Of a stretch of DNA of 27,922 nucleotides, positions 18,243 to 27,922 are shown piece by piece. Source of the stretch: Apostichopus parvimensis (Eukaryota > Echinodermata > Holothuroidea > Aspidochirotida > Stichopodidae); the NCBI GenBank assembly GCA_000934455.1, contig KN884590.1:93264-121185 (forward strand), given 5' to 3'. The notes below the pieces were generated by a model, which was not told the origin of the DNA, ran no database searches, and worked only from the letters and a program-made list of their open reading frames with translations. A program made the position numbers and the translations under genes. Position 1 is the stretch's first letter. Every line of letters begins with the position of its first letter.

Positions 18243-21200
18243 CTGTATGTAAATGTAGAAATGACAGAATATTACAACCTAAGTTCAGATTACACCAAAA
18301 ATGGCAATATATTAACTGATCGAAATAACACACAGATTGAAAAAACACACAGATTGACTGCAAATTTCAGATGGGTGCCCAAAGTTTTTTTTACGTTAAG
18401 GTGATACAGAGCACTGGTAGAAACTCATCATAGACGGTACAACTCTATTCAACTTGTCTTTCTACCATCTTCCCAAATGGTCGATTTTGCTGAGCCCCAG
18501 CACCTGTTGTTACTCACTTCGAGATAATCTTCCAAAGCTATTAATAAAGGCTGGTTCTTGTACAAAGATACAAGCCAAGGGACTGAATTCAAGAAAATAT
18601 TTCCTTAGACAGTTAGTTTTCAACAGCTATAGTCTTTTCCTTTGGTAACCTATTTGTTAACCGTACTGTGGGTAGGTGTGTCAGGGGGTGTAATTTATTT
18701 TCTCTTGTACTGTTGTAGCTCACTGTGCTTGTCGCACGGTATATGGTCGTTAAGTATAAGTACTTATTATGAGTGGTCAGTGAGGCGGTCAGCAACCCCC
18801 GGCTTAAAGGGACTGTACATGGACACAAAAGGTTAAACTCTGAAAAGCGGGTTTTGAGCATTCCAAACACCAAAATTTGGGTGGATTTAGGAATTGGTGA
18901 TTTTGGGCGGCAGTTGACCATCAGAACTCAGGCGGTACGGTTGTGTACGATTTCCAAGGGCCAAGAATCTGGCTAGGGTGATTTTGCCTTGTCGAAGAGG
19001 AAAATTGAGGAAACCTTTCAACAATAAAGTTAACTGGATAGTTAGGGTGCCAGGAAATGTGTTTTATTGACGACCATTTTCTGTAAGTATTTATTCTTTG
19101 CTATTTGTATGTAGGGGTTGAGGTTTGTAATTATGTTATGTTAAGTAGATTTTATGGATATGCAAATGACCCACTGGTAACATTTGCAGGGCATAAATGG
19201 TGTTCGTATTTCAATTCTTTGATATATTAGATATGGTTAATTGTTAAAGATACTGGTCAAGGTATTTGTGAATGAATATTTACCGCCAATTAAGGCGTGT
19301 CGTGTAGGCTGGTTTGTTTGAGAAGTTCATTGGCATCCGCCATTTTGTTTTCGGCGATGCTAATTTATTAAAGATTTATAAATCATAATTTACAATTATA
19401 GTATGCAGTGGATAGTTCTAAAACATCGGGGTTAATTGCATCATATCTGGCTCCATTTTAGAATGTGGTTTTCTTATATTCTATTTGTAAAGGGTGTTTT
19501 GTACCGGGTACTGAGAGGGTCACTCAGGGTGCGCAGTCCGGAGCGGAGGCTGGACGTGAAGGTGACTATCCGTGGATTCGGAAGCCTGTATTCAATATTG
19601 CAATTTGAACAGCGTACCGGGAGAAATAAACGTGTTGGCATGGAACTTGTCAGCAGACGATTTTGGTGAACACTCATACAACTAAACTCGCGGGAAATAC
19701 ACTTTAAGCGACTCGGATCATATCAAGGTAAACAGAATAATAACTTCAATTTAAAGACGACAGAGCTCACAACTATGGAAATGAAGATAGCGTACTTTCG
19801 CGGTGTGGATCACTCACTCCGGAAACATATGGAAGCAACCTTAACTTAATTCATAATTTTTTGTTTAAATTGTAATTGTATTATGTGTAATTGTATTGTG
19901 TGTAACTGACCCTGTATATATAGTCTTATAGTAGTCAACAAGAAGGCTGAAATTTACTATTTGCCTCGTGTATTTATTGCAATTTCTTAGTATCGAGTGA
20001 CAAGACAATCAAGTTTCAAAATAATTTAGATGAACCATCGTTGCGCGTGACGCAGTGGTCACAACGTGACAAGGTGTTCAGATTTCATCTGCTCAAGGAC
20101 AGCTACAGTACCTTACTGCTTTGAATCTATTCGTGATTGATTTCAATTAAACAGATTAAACTAAGCAATTAAGTATTTGTGGTATGGAAGAAATCATATC
20201 TGATACAAAGGAAGTCAAAGGTGAGTAACTCTGCACAAGAACAGTTCCATTGTTCACATGATACCAACACATGAATTAAAGTCACAAAAGATGGTTTCTC
20301 GGAGAAAACTTGACTAACACCACAATCTTAACACCACATCTTAAGTTGAATTCAATGGGCCTTCAGTCTGATGGTACTTGACCATTATAGGAAAGATACA
20401 GTATCTAAAAAACAGAACACAATTCACTTCCCAATGCAAATGCAACTTTAAGTTCGCTTTCAATGTTTCCGTAGATCTAATTTAAGCCAATTTGCCGGCT
20501 TGAGCAGAACTGCAATCAAAGTAACAACATGGTAAACTACATTTAGTGGTCTCGCTTAAGTCACGCTTAGTTGAATGCACATTTTAGTCATGCTTAGTTG
20601 AATTATATTATTCTTATATCTTACATCTAAAAATGACAGATTGGACTTTGGCAGTACAGTACAAGTTGAGATTGTACAGAATGATCTCAAGTCTCACCTT
20701 CGTGACTGGGTGGTGTCGTTCTACAACAACTGAGCTCATAGGTGGTGCTAAACCTCTGGAGGAACCTTGGCTGGCCGTAACCCTGGTCTTAAGTGTTGGA
20801 CCAGACCTCAGTGTTGGACCAGACCGCGGTGTTGGACCAGACCGCTGGCTACTGACAGCTGACTTTGACTGTGTGGAATAGAAAGAAACGCTGCTACGTA
20901 TTAAATACATACAGAATCAGTGCGTTGCCTATCAAAATGGTAATTACAACAAAAATAATAATAATATTGAGGATTTATAAAGCGCAGACATATCCATGAA
21001 TTATGGTGCTCAAAGCATATAACAATATTACCCTGGTGAATGATAACCTGTCAAACATAGAGACAATCCCTCCACATGGCAGCAGCTAAACACCGCCCAA
21101 CTGACAGTTTATCTCACAGGTACCCATTTATACACCTGGGTGAAGAGAGGCAATGGAGATAAAGCGCCTTGCCCAAGGACACAGCATAATGATCTGGCTA

Positions 21201-24200
21201 GGACTCAAACCTGCAAACCTTAGATCACAAGTCCATTGCCTTAAACACTACTTGACCACAATGCTCCCTAAAAGCAAACATGACCAAGTTCCAGAATCAA
21301 CTCTCAACAAAAGACTGCTAAAGCATCAAGATTCTGTTACCTAAGAGACTGAATTGGAAGCCATCATTGCTAAGCCTTCTTTTTTCTCATTCTCTTCTTT
21401 ACTATGATACAGTACCTTTCAATATCACTAACAAAACTCAAACAGACAAGCTTGATGATTTCTAAACAGTTCAGCATAATTTGCAAAAACATACAACAAC
21501 AAACAAACAAACAAACAAACAAAAAACAGGCATTTGATATGAACTGAATGAAGTTCTTAGCTTGGTCAAAGCTGATTTTTAAATTCGAAGAAATATCCCA
21601 TTATGAACAAAAAATTACCTCTTTTCTAACTAACATATTCAAACTGGCTGAGAAATTCTTAATTCTAAAACTCTTAATTTAAAAAAATTAATTTAATTAA
21701 TTAATTTAAAAAAAGATAAATAATTAAATTTTTGAAGTATCTTTGTTTACCTGTCTGATGCCAGCCTGGCTTCCAGTATGAGTCTGGGTGACAGTACCTG
21801 GGGTCAATGCACTTTGGCTAGTTACAATTCTCTCTGAGGAATGATACTCATCTTGTAAGTCTCTGTGAGGAACACTCGATGAAATATGGGAACCAGAAGG
21901 ACCCTGGTATGTCATACCAGCAGATGAATGGGGCACATTTGTGTCACCCCTAGGAGATGGAGGAGGTCTTCTATCCTGCTCAGGATTATCTACAAGAGAC
22001 AATTACACTTAATTGATTTGAGTCGATTGCTTGCTATAACTAGATTAAAAACGTTACTGAGAAGGTAAAAATTACCCCATGTAAGGTAAGTCAAATATCA
22101 GAACCCCTTGAGTTTCACCTGATATCTTTAACACAGGCCAGATTTTATTATGTAATGTGTAGTAACAGTTTATTTATGATTTAGGCACATCACTTAAAGA
22201 TGTTGTGGCAACAGTTTACAAAGATGTAAAAAATAAAATGAGCTGGTTTGAGGTTTCTCTCTGGGAAATTCCATTTGGCGGACAATTACACAAGTAAATG
22301 GTTAGTGTCAAAATCTCAGCTGGATGGAAAGTGAAAGAATAACACTCTAACTTTGACTTCTCTATTGGCCTAGTGACTTTGAAATTCAGCAAACTATAAA
22401 TATAAACCCATGATGATGATGTAATACCTTCACCTTCATGAAACATTGTCATGGCTTCCATATTGAGGGCGCAAACACCACGCATGAATGCCTTCTTCAT
22501 GGTCTCCTCGTAGTGATCTCTTTCAGCGTGCAACTTGGCGACCTCTGACCTGGAGGCTTCTAAAGCTTCATTCAGCTGATGATGAAAGTGAATATTTAGG
22601 AAATTGCATCATGCAATTGCAAAGTCTATAACTCTTTCAAAAGGGACCGCCTTGGTGATAATTCAGAGTGCAACATACCCTAAATAGTCACACCCTGGAC
22701 AACACACCATACCTAATCACACCTTTAACAAGACACCCTACCCAGTAACGCCCAAGACAACTCGCCCTACCTGGTCACGCCTTAGACAAGACACCCTTCC
22801 TGTTAACTCCCTAGACAACTCACCCCTCCAGGTCACGCCATAGACAACACACCATACCTAGTCACACCCTGAACAAGACACCCTACCCAGTCACACCCAA
22901 GACAACTTGCCCTACCTGGTCACGCTTTAGACAACACACCCTTCCTGTTAACTCCCTAGACAACTCAAACCTACCTGGTCACATCCTAGAAAACTCACCC
23001 TACCCAGTCACGCCCTAGACAACACATCCTTCCTGTTCACTTACTAGGCAACACACCCTTCCTAGCCACAATGCAGTAATGGTGGACTGCATAGTCACAC
23101 AAAATGCAGAGCTTTTCTACATCCATTGACAACACATCAACCAGAATAAAGTCATTAAAAGCAAGTTTGTGTTACTCAATTAAGTGCTGATACTCAAATA
23201 CACTTTCTTAGGGTTTTGTATTTGCATTCATAGATACTAACTTCTTGTACTTGTACACATGGTTTCTGTACACACAGTACAAGTTTGCTGTAAAGAGTAC
23301 GGACACATGTGTCTACGAATACAGAAATAAATCCTCAATAGACTCCTCTCAGCTTCATCAAGCTGGTATAATTTTGGTCCAATATTTATGCCCAAATCAG
23401 TTTACTCCATTTTGCTTCTTTGATTACCATCTGCAATAAGCTGTATGACTATATGACTCATACTGATATTTCACTAGCATCTATCACTGATCATTCTCTT
23501 TCATATACTGTACATTTAGCTACAAACTGTCCAGTCTTGTTCTAAATTCTGTAAAATTCCATTAGCAATCAGAGAATACAGACACTGTGATGCAACCCCA
23601 GATAATATAACTGTATCGATATATATTCTGTAAAATAAATACTAGGACATTTAATATTTGCTAACCTTAATTTTCAATCAAGAGACTATACACTGTCGCA
23701 ATAAAAAAGCTGATACTCACAGACGAGACTCTCGCTTCATAGTCGTTAGTAAGTTTCATGCAGACCTCTTGTGCTTTAGCTTGACAAGCTTTCTCTACCC
23801 TCTGCCTCCATTTTGCTTCTATGATACTATGCCAGCCAGCCCAAACCTTGTTCATCAATCTTCTCTCATGGTGCTTCTTGGCTAACCGTGATGTGAACGC
23901 CTGTAAAAAGTAATCAATGTTTGACATTTTGAGATCTATCAGACAACACAAAGATACGGATCCAAATTATTAGAGTGGCTTTACAGTACGTAAACATTTA
24001 AATGTCGATATAAATTTATATATATAAACATTATATAAACATTTAAACGTTTATACATATAAACATTCAAACGTGACGGAACAATATATAATCGGCAAGT
24101 TACAGCTCAAGTTTCAAATGCTGACCTTGTAAACAAGCTGGGTGACTTCATTAGTAAATCTGCACAATCATCTCTCTACCCCACTCTCTAATCTTCTCCC

Positions 24201-26720
24201 AAAACATTTCTCCTCCTAACATAATACACTGAAGCTCTTTGATGGCAAGATAATAAGGTAAAATTCAAAAGACTTTCAGTTTGGCAGTTTTAAGTCTGAG
24301 TCTAAAATCACTTTACCTCTCTTTTATCCTCACTGTGGCGTAATTTCCAAGACTCAAAATGTTTTAACATTTCAAATCTCTCCTTCTGTTTTTGGACTGC
24401 TCTTGTGAGGTTAGTAATAACCTGGTCCTTACGCTCCACCGACTGCTCGTATGTATGGATTAATTCCTTTAGGTTTCCTATCTCGTTGTAAAGTTGGTCC
24501 AGTTCTTTGTTATGCCTGAAAGAAAAGAAAAACCGATTGGCTGGAGGCCCTCAAGTTGTGACATCACTGAGCTAATGTTTTGAAGCTACTAAGGTTCCTT
24601 CACCATGTTAGATATGTATGAGCAACCTGTTGGTCTAGTGGCATGGTTCTTGTTCTGTGTGCGAGAGGTCCCGGGTTCGATTCCGGGACAGGCCAGTCTC
24701 TGCTTTCATTATAAACTAATGAAGTTCACAAACTGATTCCCATTTGATTACTATTTCATGTGTCATATGAGATAATGCACAAATATTGTATCACTTCTGC
24801 ACTATGTTTGTAACTTTGATACACACTGTAATTATTAACCATTCAAGGTCACAATCAAGTTGACATTACTGATTAACAGATAATTCTAATTGCAGACCAT
24901 GTTAGCAAATATTAATGTTTTCATGAATTACTGTAATTACATTTTGCCATGTTTTCTATTACACTTCTAGCAGTAATGCTTTATATCTGACGACCCTCTT
25001 TGTCTTCCAGTGACTGTGTTCCTGTGAATGATTATCTTACCATAAGAGTCATGACATATCTCACTTTGAAAATCAAAGTCATAAAAAGACTATTATGGTA
25101 GAATACGGAAGTTTCATGTGTTCCCAAAATTTGTGTATTGTGTTATATACATATGTGGCTGCACCGATAGACACTGTAGTTGCTGTGTTGGTTAGTCAAA
25201 TTGCAACCATTTCTTCAATCTCAATTTTGATCTACAAAGCCTTAACAAAATCAGCCAAATTCCCACAGAAAAACTAAGAAACATAAATTTCTGTAAATTG
25301 AGACACTTTTGAGGATTATTTCACCCATTTAGCAGAATTATACAGTTAAATCCAACACATGCACAAAGCTAGACAGATTTTTCCATGCTTCTAGCAGTTT
25401 GACTCCTGACCTTACAAGTATATAAATACTGTCTATTTCTGGTGTGATCTGGTCAAACCAACGATGAAATCACATAACTGAAGGATAGAAATAAACCACT
25501 GAACTTTGCCATATATACCATTGTACAACCCTTCACCAAGTTTGCAGAGTTTCCAAATAACTGATTCCATTCAGTGCCTTAAAAGTCATCTGAAACTTTT
25601 GAAAACTATGAAAGTAACAGACCTGTCCTTAATAGCGTTGATCTCTTTACGATGCCTCTCTATCAGAGCTATTTTGGATTGACTGAACTCTGCCTGAGGA
25701 ATGGAAAACAAAACCAGACCATACCATGAAGGATCATTCAGAGAGCAAAAACTACAAACGATGAAAGATATTTATTAAATCCATGAGTGTTCTCCTGCAA
25801 TTAGCGCTGTTTCAATCTTTCCTGATCATGTGTGGAATATGAAAGAACTGATAAGAAGAGAAAGATGGGTCTGAACAAAAATGTAAACAATTGAAATAGC
25901 GTTTTCATAAACAACTTGGAGTAATCATTATAGTACAGTAGATACTAGACAGATAATAGAACTTTTACACATTTTAATCAGAAATCATGTTTATCAACCT
26001 TTTTGGGTAGCGCGTTTACGTGTGTGCGATTGCTGAATGGAGCTTGTAACCTTTTCTTTGTAAGTTTTCAGCAAGATTCAGAATTTAACAGTTTATAAAA
26101 TACTGCAAAAAGGTTGGAAATCCACCTGTTCCCAGAAGTTTCCCACTATCTCAAGACTCATTCTCTCCCATACACTATTGTTAATACTTTGCACTTCACT
26201 TTACTGTACATTACAATCACAGTGTTTCTGTATATACAGTCAATTACACCTAACAACTAACCAAATTAACAAGTGAAATTAAAGGCCCAAAGCTCCATTA
26301 ACATGTTATACAAATAATATAAAGAGATGGAAATTGAAACTACTGCCTGCTTCATGAATTGTTTCAAGGTACTGAGGTAAAAGACTGCTGGAATATATAT
26401 TTATTTTTTTAAAGAAAAATGGCAAAGAAATGCATTTTATAATTTAAATCTGTGACAGAACTGATTTAACTTTGTCTTCCAAATAACCATTCAAAAAGTG
26501 GTTTCCATGGTAACAAGAGAACTTACCAATACATTCCTCTTGAGATCCATACACCAATTATCTAATTGTGAAGCCATCCTGGCTATATCTGGATCTACAA
26601 CAGGGGACTGGATGCTACTCTCTGGCGTATCGACAACTGTGCTATCAGAGGACCTATCTGAAGACGTAGGCGTCTCAAATGTTCCTGGAGCCGAAAATGG
26701 TCTTTGAGGGGTTTGTTCAG
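18054..26720 (-). CDS. POC5: POC5 centriolar protein (middle to C-terminus; N-terminal exons not found)
   Basis: Eight exons (26720-26527, 25693-25623, 24515-24317, 23900-23721, 22575-22428, 21989-21751, 20868-20698, 18242-18054) join with consistent phases into about 462 residues plus stop. Recognisable POC5 blocks in order are LDNWCMDLKRNVL, EFSQSKIALIERHRKEI, TYEQSVERKDQVITNL, KVWAGWHSIIEAKW, RVEKACQAKAQEVC, TNDYEARVSS, MKKAFMRGVCALNMEAMTMF, PPMSSVVVERHHPVT, ASKYP and the terminal KVVH. POC5 binds centrin through Sfi1-like helical repeats and is needed for assembly of the distal half of centrioles. The W-rich helices at 23721-24515 are those repeats. The first exon found begins inside a codon, so at least one 5' exon is missing, probably beyond the right edge. 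The introns are crowded with repeats, but no exon is broken. Confidence 0.93.
18243..18678. other. POC5 intron next to the LTR
   Basis: No coding or repeat feature recognised between the last exon and the LTR start. One copy of the LTR target duplication ends it (18674-18678). Confidence 0.5.
18679..20071. mobile_element. Probable solo LTR (1,393 bp) in the last POC5 intron
   Basis: The segment begins TGTCA and ends TGACA, a 5-bp inverted terminal repeat with TG..CA ends. It is flanked by the 5-bp direct repeat AGGTG at 18674-18678 and 20072-20076. It is richer in GC and CpG than the surrounding intron over much of its length. TGTATATATAG near 19913 resembles a plus-strand core promoter. No internal retrotransposon genes and no second LTR are present, so it would be a recombined solo LTR. 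Orientation and family are unknown. Confidence 0.6.
20698..20868 (-). CDS. POC5: POC5 exon with hexapeptide repeat and SSVVVERHHPVT
   Basis: The acceptor is TTTCTATTCCACACAG|TCAAAG and the donor AAG|GTGAGA, phase 0 at both ends. The C-terminal part, GLAPPMSSVVVERHHPVTK, is highly conserved in POC5. The N-terminal part holds three copies of a six-residue unit (RSGPTP, RSGPTL, RSGPTL) encoded by an 18-bp tandem repeat. Confidence 0.93.
20792..20845. repeat. 18-bp coding tandem repeat in POC5
   Basis: Three 18-bp copies with near-identical sequence (AGTGTTGGACCAGACCTC and variants) encode the RSGPT(P/L) repeats on the minus strand. The repeat keeps the reading frame. Confidence 0.9.
20950..21263 (-). 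mobile_element. tRNA-derived SINE in a POC5 intron
   Basis: Read on the minus strand, the element starts with a tRNA-like head containing a Pol III A box (TGGTCAAGTAG, 21258-21248) and B box (GGTTTGAGTCC, 21211-21201). It continues with TGTCCTTGGGCAAGGCGCTT, a conserved body sequence seen in many deuterostome SINEs, and ends in a short ATT-type tail near 20951. Assignment to the Deu-domain group is my inference. Target duplications were not found. Confidence 0.7.
21494..21527. repeat. (AAAC)n microsatellite
   Basis: A run of AAAC units in a POC5 intron. Confidence 0.9.
21673..21732. repeat. AT-rich TTAATTTAAAAAAA direct repeat
   Basis: TTAATTTAAAAAAA occurs twice around a TTAATTAATTAA palindrome, close to a POC5 donor site. 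Low complexity. Confidence 0.7.
21751..21989 (-). CDS. POC5: POC5 exon, Pro/Ser/Thr-rich region
   Basis: The acceptor TTGTCTCTTGTAG|AT completes an Asp codon and the donor CAG|GTAAAC is in phase 0. It encodes NPEQDRRPPPSPRGDTNV and a low-complexity Ser/Thr-rich stretch including SERIVTSQS. POC5 proteins have a poorly conserved region at this place. Confidence 0.85.
22428..22575 (-). CDS. POC5: POC5 exon, MKKAFMRGVCALN block
   Basis: The acceptor is TTTCATCATCAG|CTGAAT and the donor GAAG|GTATTA. It encodes LNEALEASRSEVAKLHAERD and MKKAFMRGVCALNMEAMTMF, the most strongly conserved POC5 block. One base is left for a split Asp codon, matching the next exon. Confidence 0.95.
22688..23065. repeat. 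29-bp minisatellite, 13 units, with five-unit higher-order repeat
   Basis: Thirteen contiguous units of 29 bp (one is 30) occupy the array, with a consensus near TCACGCCCTAGACAACAC followed by ACCCTACCTG. Units 1-5 and 6-10 match in the same order (145-bp period), for example TAACTCCCTAGACAACTC opens units 5 and 10. It lies in a POC5 intron. Confidence 0.93.
23721..23900 (-). CDS. POC5: POC5 exon, centrin-binding helix
   Basis: The acceptor is GATTACTTTTTACAG|GCGTTC and the donor TCT|GTGAGT, 60 codons in phase 0. It encodes HHERRLMNKVWAGWHSIIEA, a Sfi1-like centrin-binding repeat, then RVEKACQAKAQEVCMKLTND and YEARVSS. Confidence 0.95.
23990..24075. repeat. AT-rich TATAAACATTTAAACG repeat
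   Basis: Several imperfect copies of ATATAAACATT with partial dyad symmetry lie in a POC5 intron. Low complexity. Confidence 0.6.
24317..24515 (-). CDS. POC5: POC5 exon, coiled coil and first centrin-binding repeat
   Basis: The acceptor is TTTTCTTTCAG|G and the donor GAG|GTAAAG. It encodes HNKELDQLYNEIGNLKELIH, TYEQSVERKDQVITNLTRAV and HFESWKLRHSEDKRE. The RKDQVI segment and W-containing helix are typical of POC5. Confidence 0.95.
24624..24694 (+). tRNA. Proline-tRNA-like sequence, probably a pseudogene or SINE head
   Basis: It has a perfect Pol III A box (TGGTCTAGTGG, 24631-24641) and B box (GGTTCGATTCC, 24674-24684). The body resembles eukaryotic tRNA-Pro, including GCGAGAGGTCCCGGG. Five of seven acceptor pairs form; the outer two fail. 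The anticodon position reads TGT rather than NGG, base 33 is C instead of T, and the T arm seems to lack one base. It lies in a POC5 intron on the opposite strand. It is unlikely to be a working tRNA. Confidence 0.55.
24695..25622. other. POC5 intron without other genes
   Basis: Beyond the tRNA-like sequence, no feature was recognised. Confidence 0.55.
25623..25693 (-). CDS. POC5: POC5 exon, EFSQSKIALIERHRKEI
   Basis: The acceptor is CATTCCTCAG|GCAGAG and the donor GACAG|GTCTGT, a weak but valid GT site. It encodes AEFSQSKIALIERHRKEI and NAIKD, with a split Arg codon that the next exon completes. The block matches the EFS(Q/K)W-type segment of vertebrate POC5. Confidence 0.9.
25694..26526. 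other. POC5 intron without other genes
   Basis: AT-rich; nothing recognised. Confidence 0.55.
26527..26720 (-). CDS. POC5: POC5 most upstream exon found
   Basis: The acceptor TTTATTTTTTCAG|CT starts two bases into a codon and the donor TTG|GTAAGT is in phase 0. It encodes a Ser/Thr/Pro-rich stretch (SAPGTFETPTSSDRSSDS) and then MASQLDNWCMDLKRNVL, the start of the conserved POC5 helical region. Confidence 0.9.
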
Positions 26721-27922
26721 CTGAAAAAATAAAAGAATTATTAGTTTAATTACCATCTTTCATCAAGAGTCCCTCTAAACTGAGATCATATAAGCTGCGC
26801 TTGCTGTATACAAATTTATTACTATATTTAATCAATAAAATTTCAAATCTATGAATTTTGGGACAAAGGACAACTTTATGCAAATGTAACAGAGCGCAGT
26901 AAATGCTTTTTCTGATAAATGGCAGCTGCATGCACTACCGTAGGTTACATACTGACTTGTAAACAATTAACCAATGCTGCAGATATGAATTACACTGGCA
27001 GGGAATAGTTCAGTGTTTTGTATAGCAATTTGATTTTGTTTTAATTTACACAATAGCACTACGGTTTTATATTCAAAACCAACTATACTTCTTCGGATTT
27101 GTTGAGCCCTTCAGTCACATTTGCATAACAATTTGCTGTACTGGATAAATTATTCCCTGAGAGGTACTTTATATGTACCCCCCTTCCCCCTGGAGCCAAC
27201 AGTTTCTGAATGCAGAAGTGACATTGAAAAGTGACATTTTAGTTTTTAGCCTATAATGCCTTCATCTTCAAACTAAGAGAGCTATTTAGTGTTTACTATA
27301 TAGCCCTATATAGCCTAGATGTAACCTTGCAACGAAAAGTTACTAGTTTCCAAATCAAACACGGCAATGCAGCAGTTTCAGTAATCATCTAGGGGCCACT
27401 TTGTGACATAGAATGCCCCAACAGATAATATTCTTAGAGTGAATATAAAAAAAATTGTAGTCCTGTAGTAGATACAACTTCCTGTGAACTCTCCAGTTTA
27501 GTTTGACTCCCATGTTGTTGAATCTTGTGAGGAACTACACATGATTGATAGCATATAGTTCAGTTATGATATGCAGGGAAGTGCTTAAGAATATTTGAGT
27601 GCCGGTCGGGTTTGTGCAGTAGTGTGATCCATGTCCTGAGAGAGGGTCTCAGGGGTGAGAGTTCCCCTCCCCTCTGGAAAAGTTTTGCAAATGAAGTATG
27701 TTTAGATGGCAAATGGTGCTATCTTTTTCCTATTCTGGAGCTAAGTTCTGTGCCAAGTATTCACCCATGTTTTGGTAAATGGTAAAATTTGTTAAATTAA
27801 TCATAAAAAAAAAGTGTCTCGCAGAAATGTTTCAAACACTGCTTGTGCATTCAGAATTGACGGACACAGCCGCCTGGCGCGAGCACATCCCTGAATTAGT
27901 GATAGATAAAGACTGTACCCAA
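26721..27922. other. Upstream POC5 intron or flanking DNA
   Basis: I searched both strands for the POC5 N-terminal acidic YEELL-type block and found none. No other gene is visible. The last 320 bases are more GC-rich in places (27600-27680, 27850-27900) and may be repeat-derived, but no ends were found. Confidence 0.4.

Noticed and set aside
18103..18363. 86-codon minus-strand frame as a separate gene
   Set aside because: It is a wrong-frame reading across the last POC5 exon and its intron. The spliced frame gives a conserved POC5 C-terminus.
18613..19677. Overlapping open frames on both strands as a retroelement protein
   Set aside because: They are short, mutually overlapping and show no gag, protease or reverse transcriptase motif. 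The region fits an LTR without coding sequence.
22688..23065. CRISPR array, because the period of 29 bp is typical of CRISPR repeats
   Set aside because: The units are contiguous with no unique spacers, degenerate, and lie in an intron of an animal gene. It is a minisatellite.
24624..24694. Functional tRNA gene
   Set aside because: The two outer acceptor pairs fail, position 33 is not T, the T arm is off by one base, and the anticodon does not fit the body.

Overview
This is an animal nuclear genome window. Its genes are split into short exons by GT-AG introns, separated by AT-rich DNA and interspersed repeats. The abundance of AGGCCTAG-type palindromes, a tRNA-derived SINE and a hAT element suggest a marine invertebrate deuterostome, most likely an echinoderm such as a sea cucumber. 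That assignment is inference from sequence style and needs a database search. Three conserved genes can be read exon by exon with splice phases that agree.

Layout. (1) 276-3025, minus strand: the C-terminal half of CEP70, a centrosomal coiled-coil protein, in six exons that continue past the left edge. (2) About 3.0-5.8 kb: a divergent upstream region. It holds AGGCCTAG motifs, a plausible TATA-less promoter, a fold-back element whose interior is an array of telomere-like CCTAAC units, and a run of 14 C. (3) 5842-12445, plus strand: a complete TDRKH (Tudor and KH domain) gene in ten coding exons, 456 residues, with an N-terminal membrane anchor, two KH domains and one extended Tudor domain. 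(4) About 12.4-18.0 kb: the convergent 3' region, with a long possible TDRKH 3' UTR, a tandem duplication, a perfect hairpin and a 358-bp hAT-type MITE with exact 8-bp target duplications. (5) 18054-26720, minus strand: POC5, a centrin-binding centriole protein, in eight exons from its middle to its stop; the N-terminal exons were not found. Its introns hold a 1,393-bp probable solo LTR, a tRNA-derived SINE, a 13-unit minisatellite of 29 bp with five-unit higher-order structure, and a proline-tRNA-like sequence. (6) 26721-27922: no coding sequence recognised.

Function. CEP70 and POC5 both act at the centrosome or centriole. TDRKH is a mitochondrial-surface factor of piRNA maturation that lies between them. 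CEP70 and TDRKH diverge from a shared upstream region; TDRKH and POC5 converge. No bacterial-type features (operons, CRISPR, riboswitches) are present.
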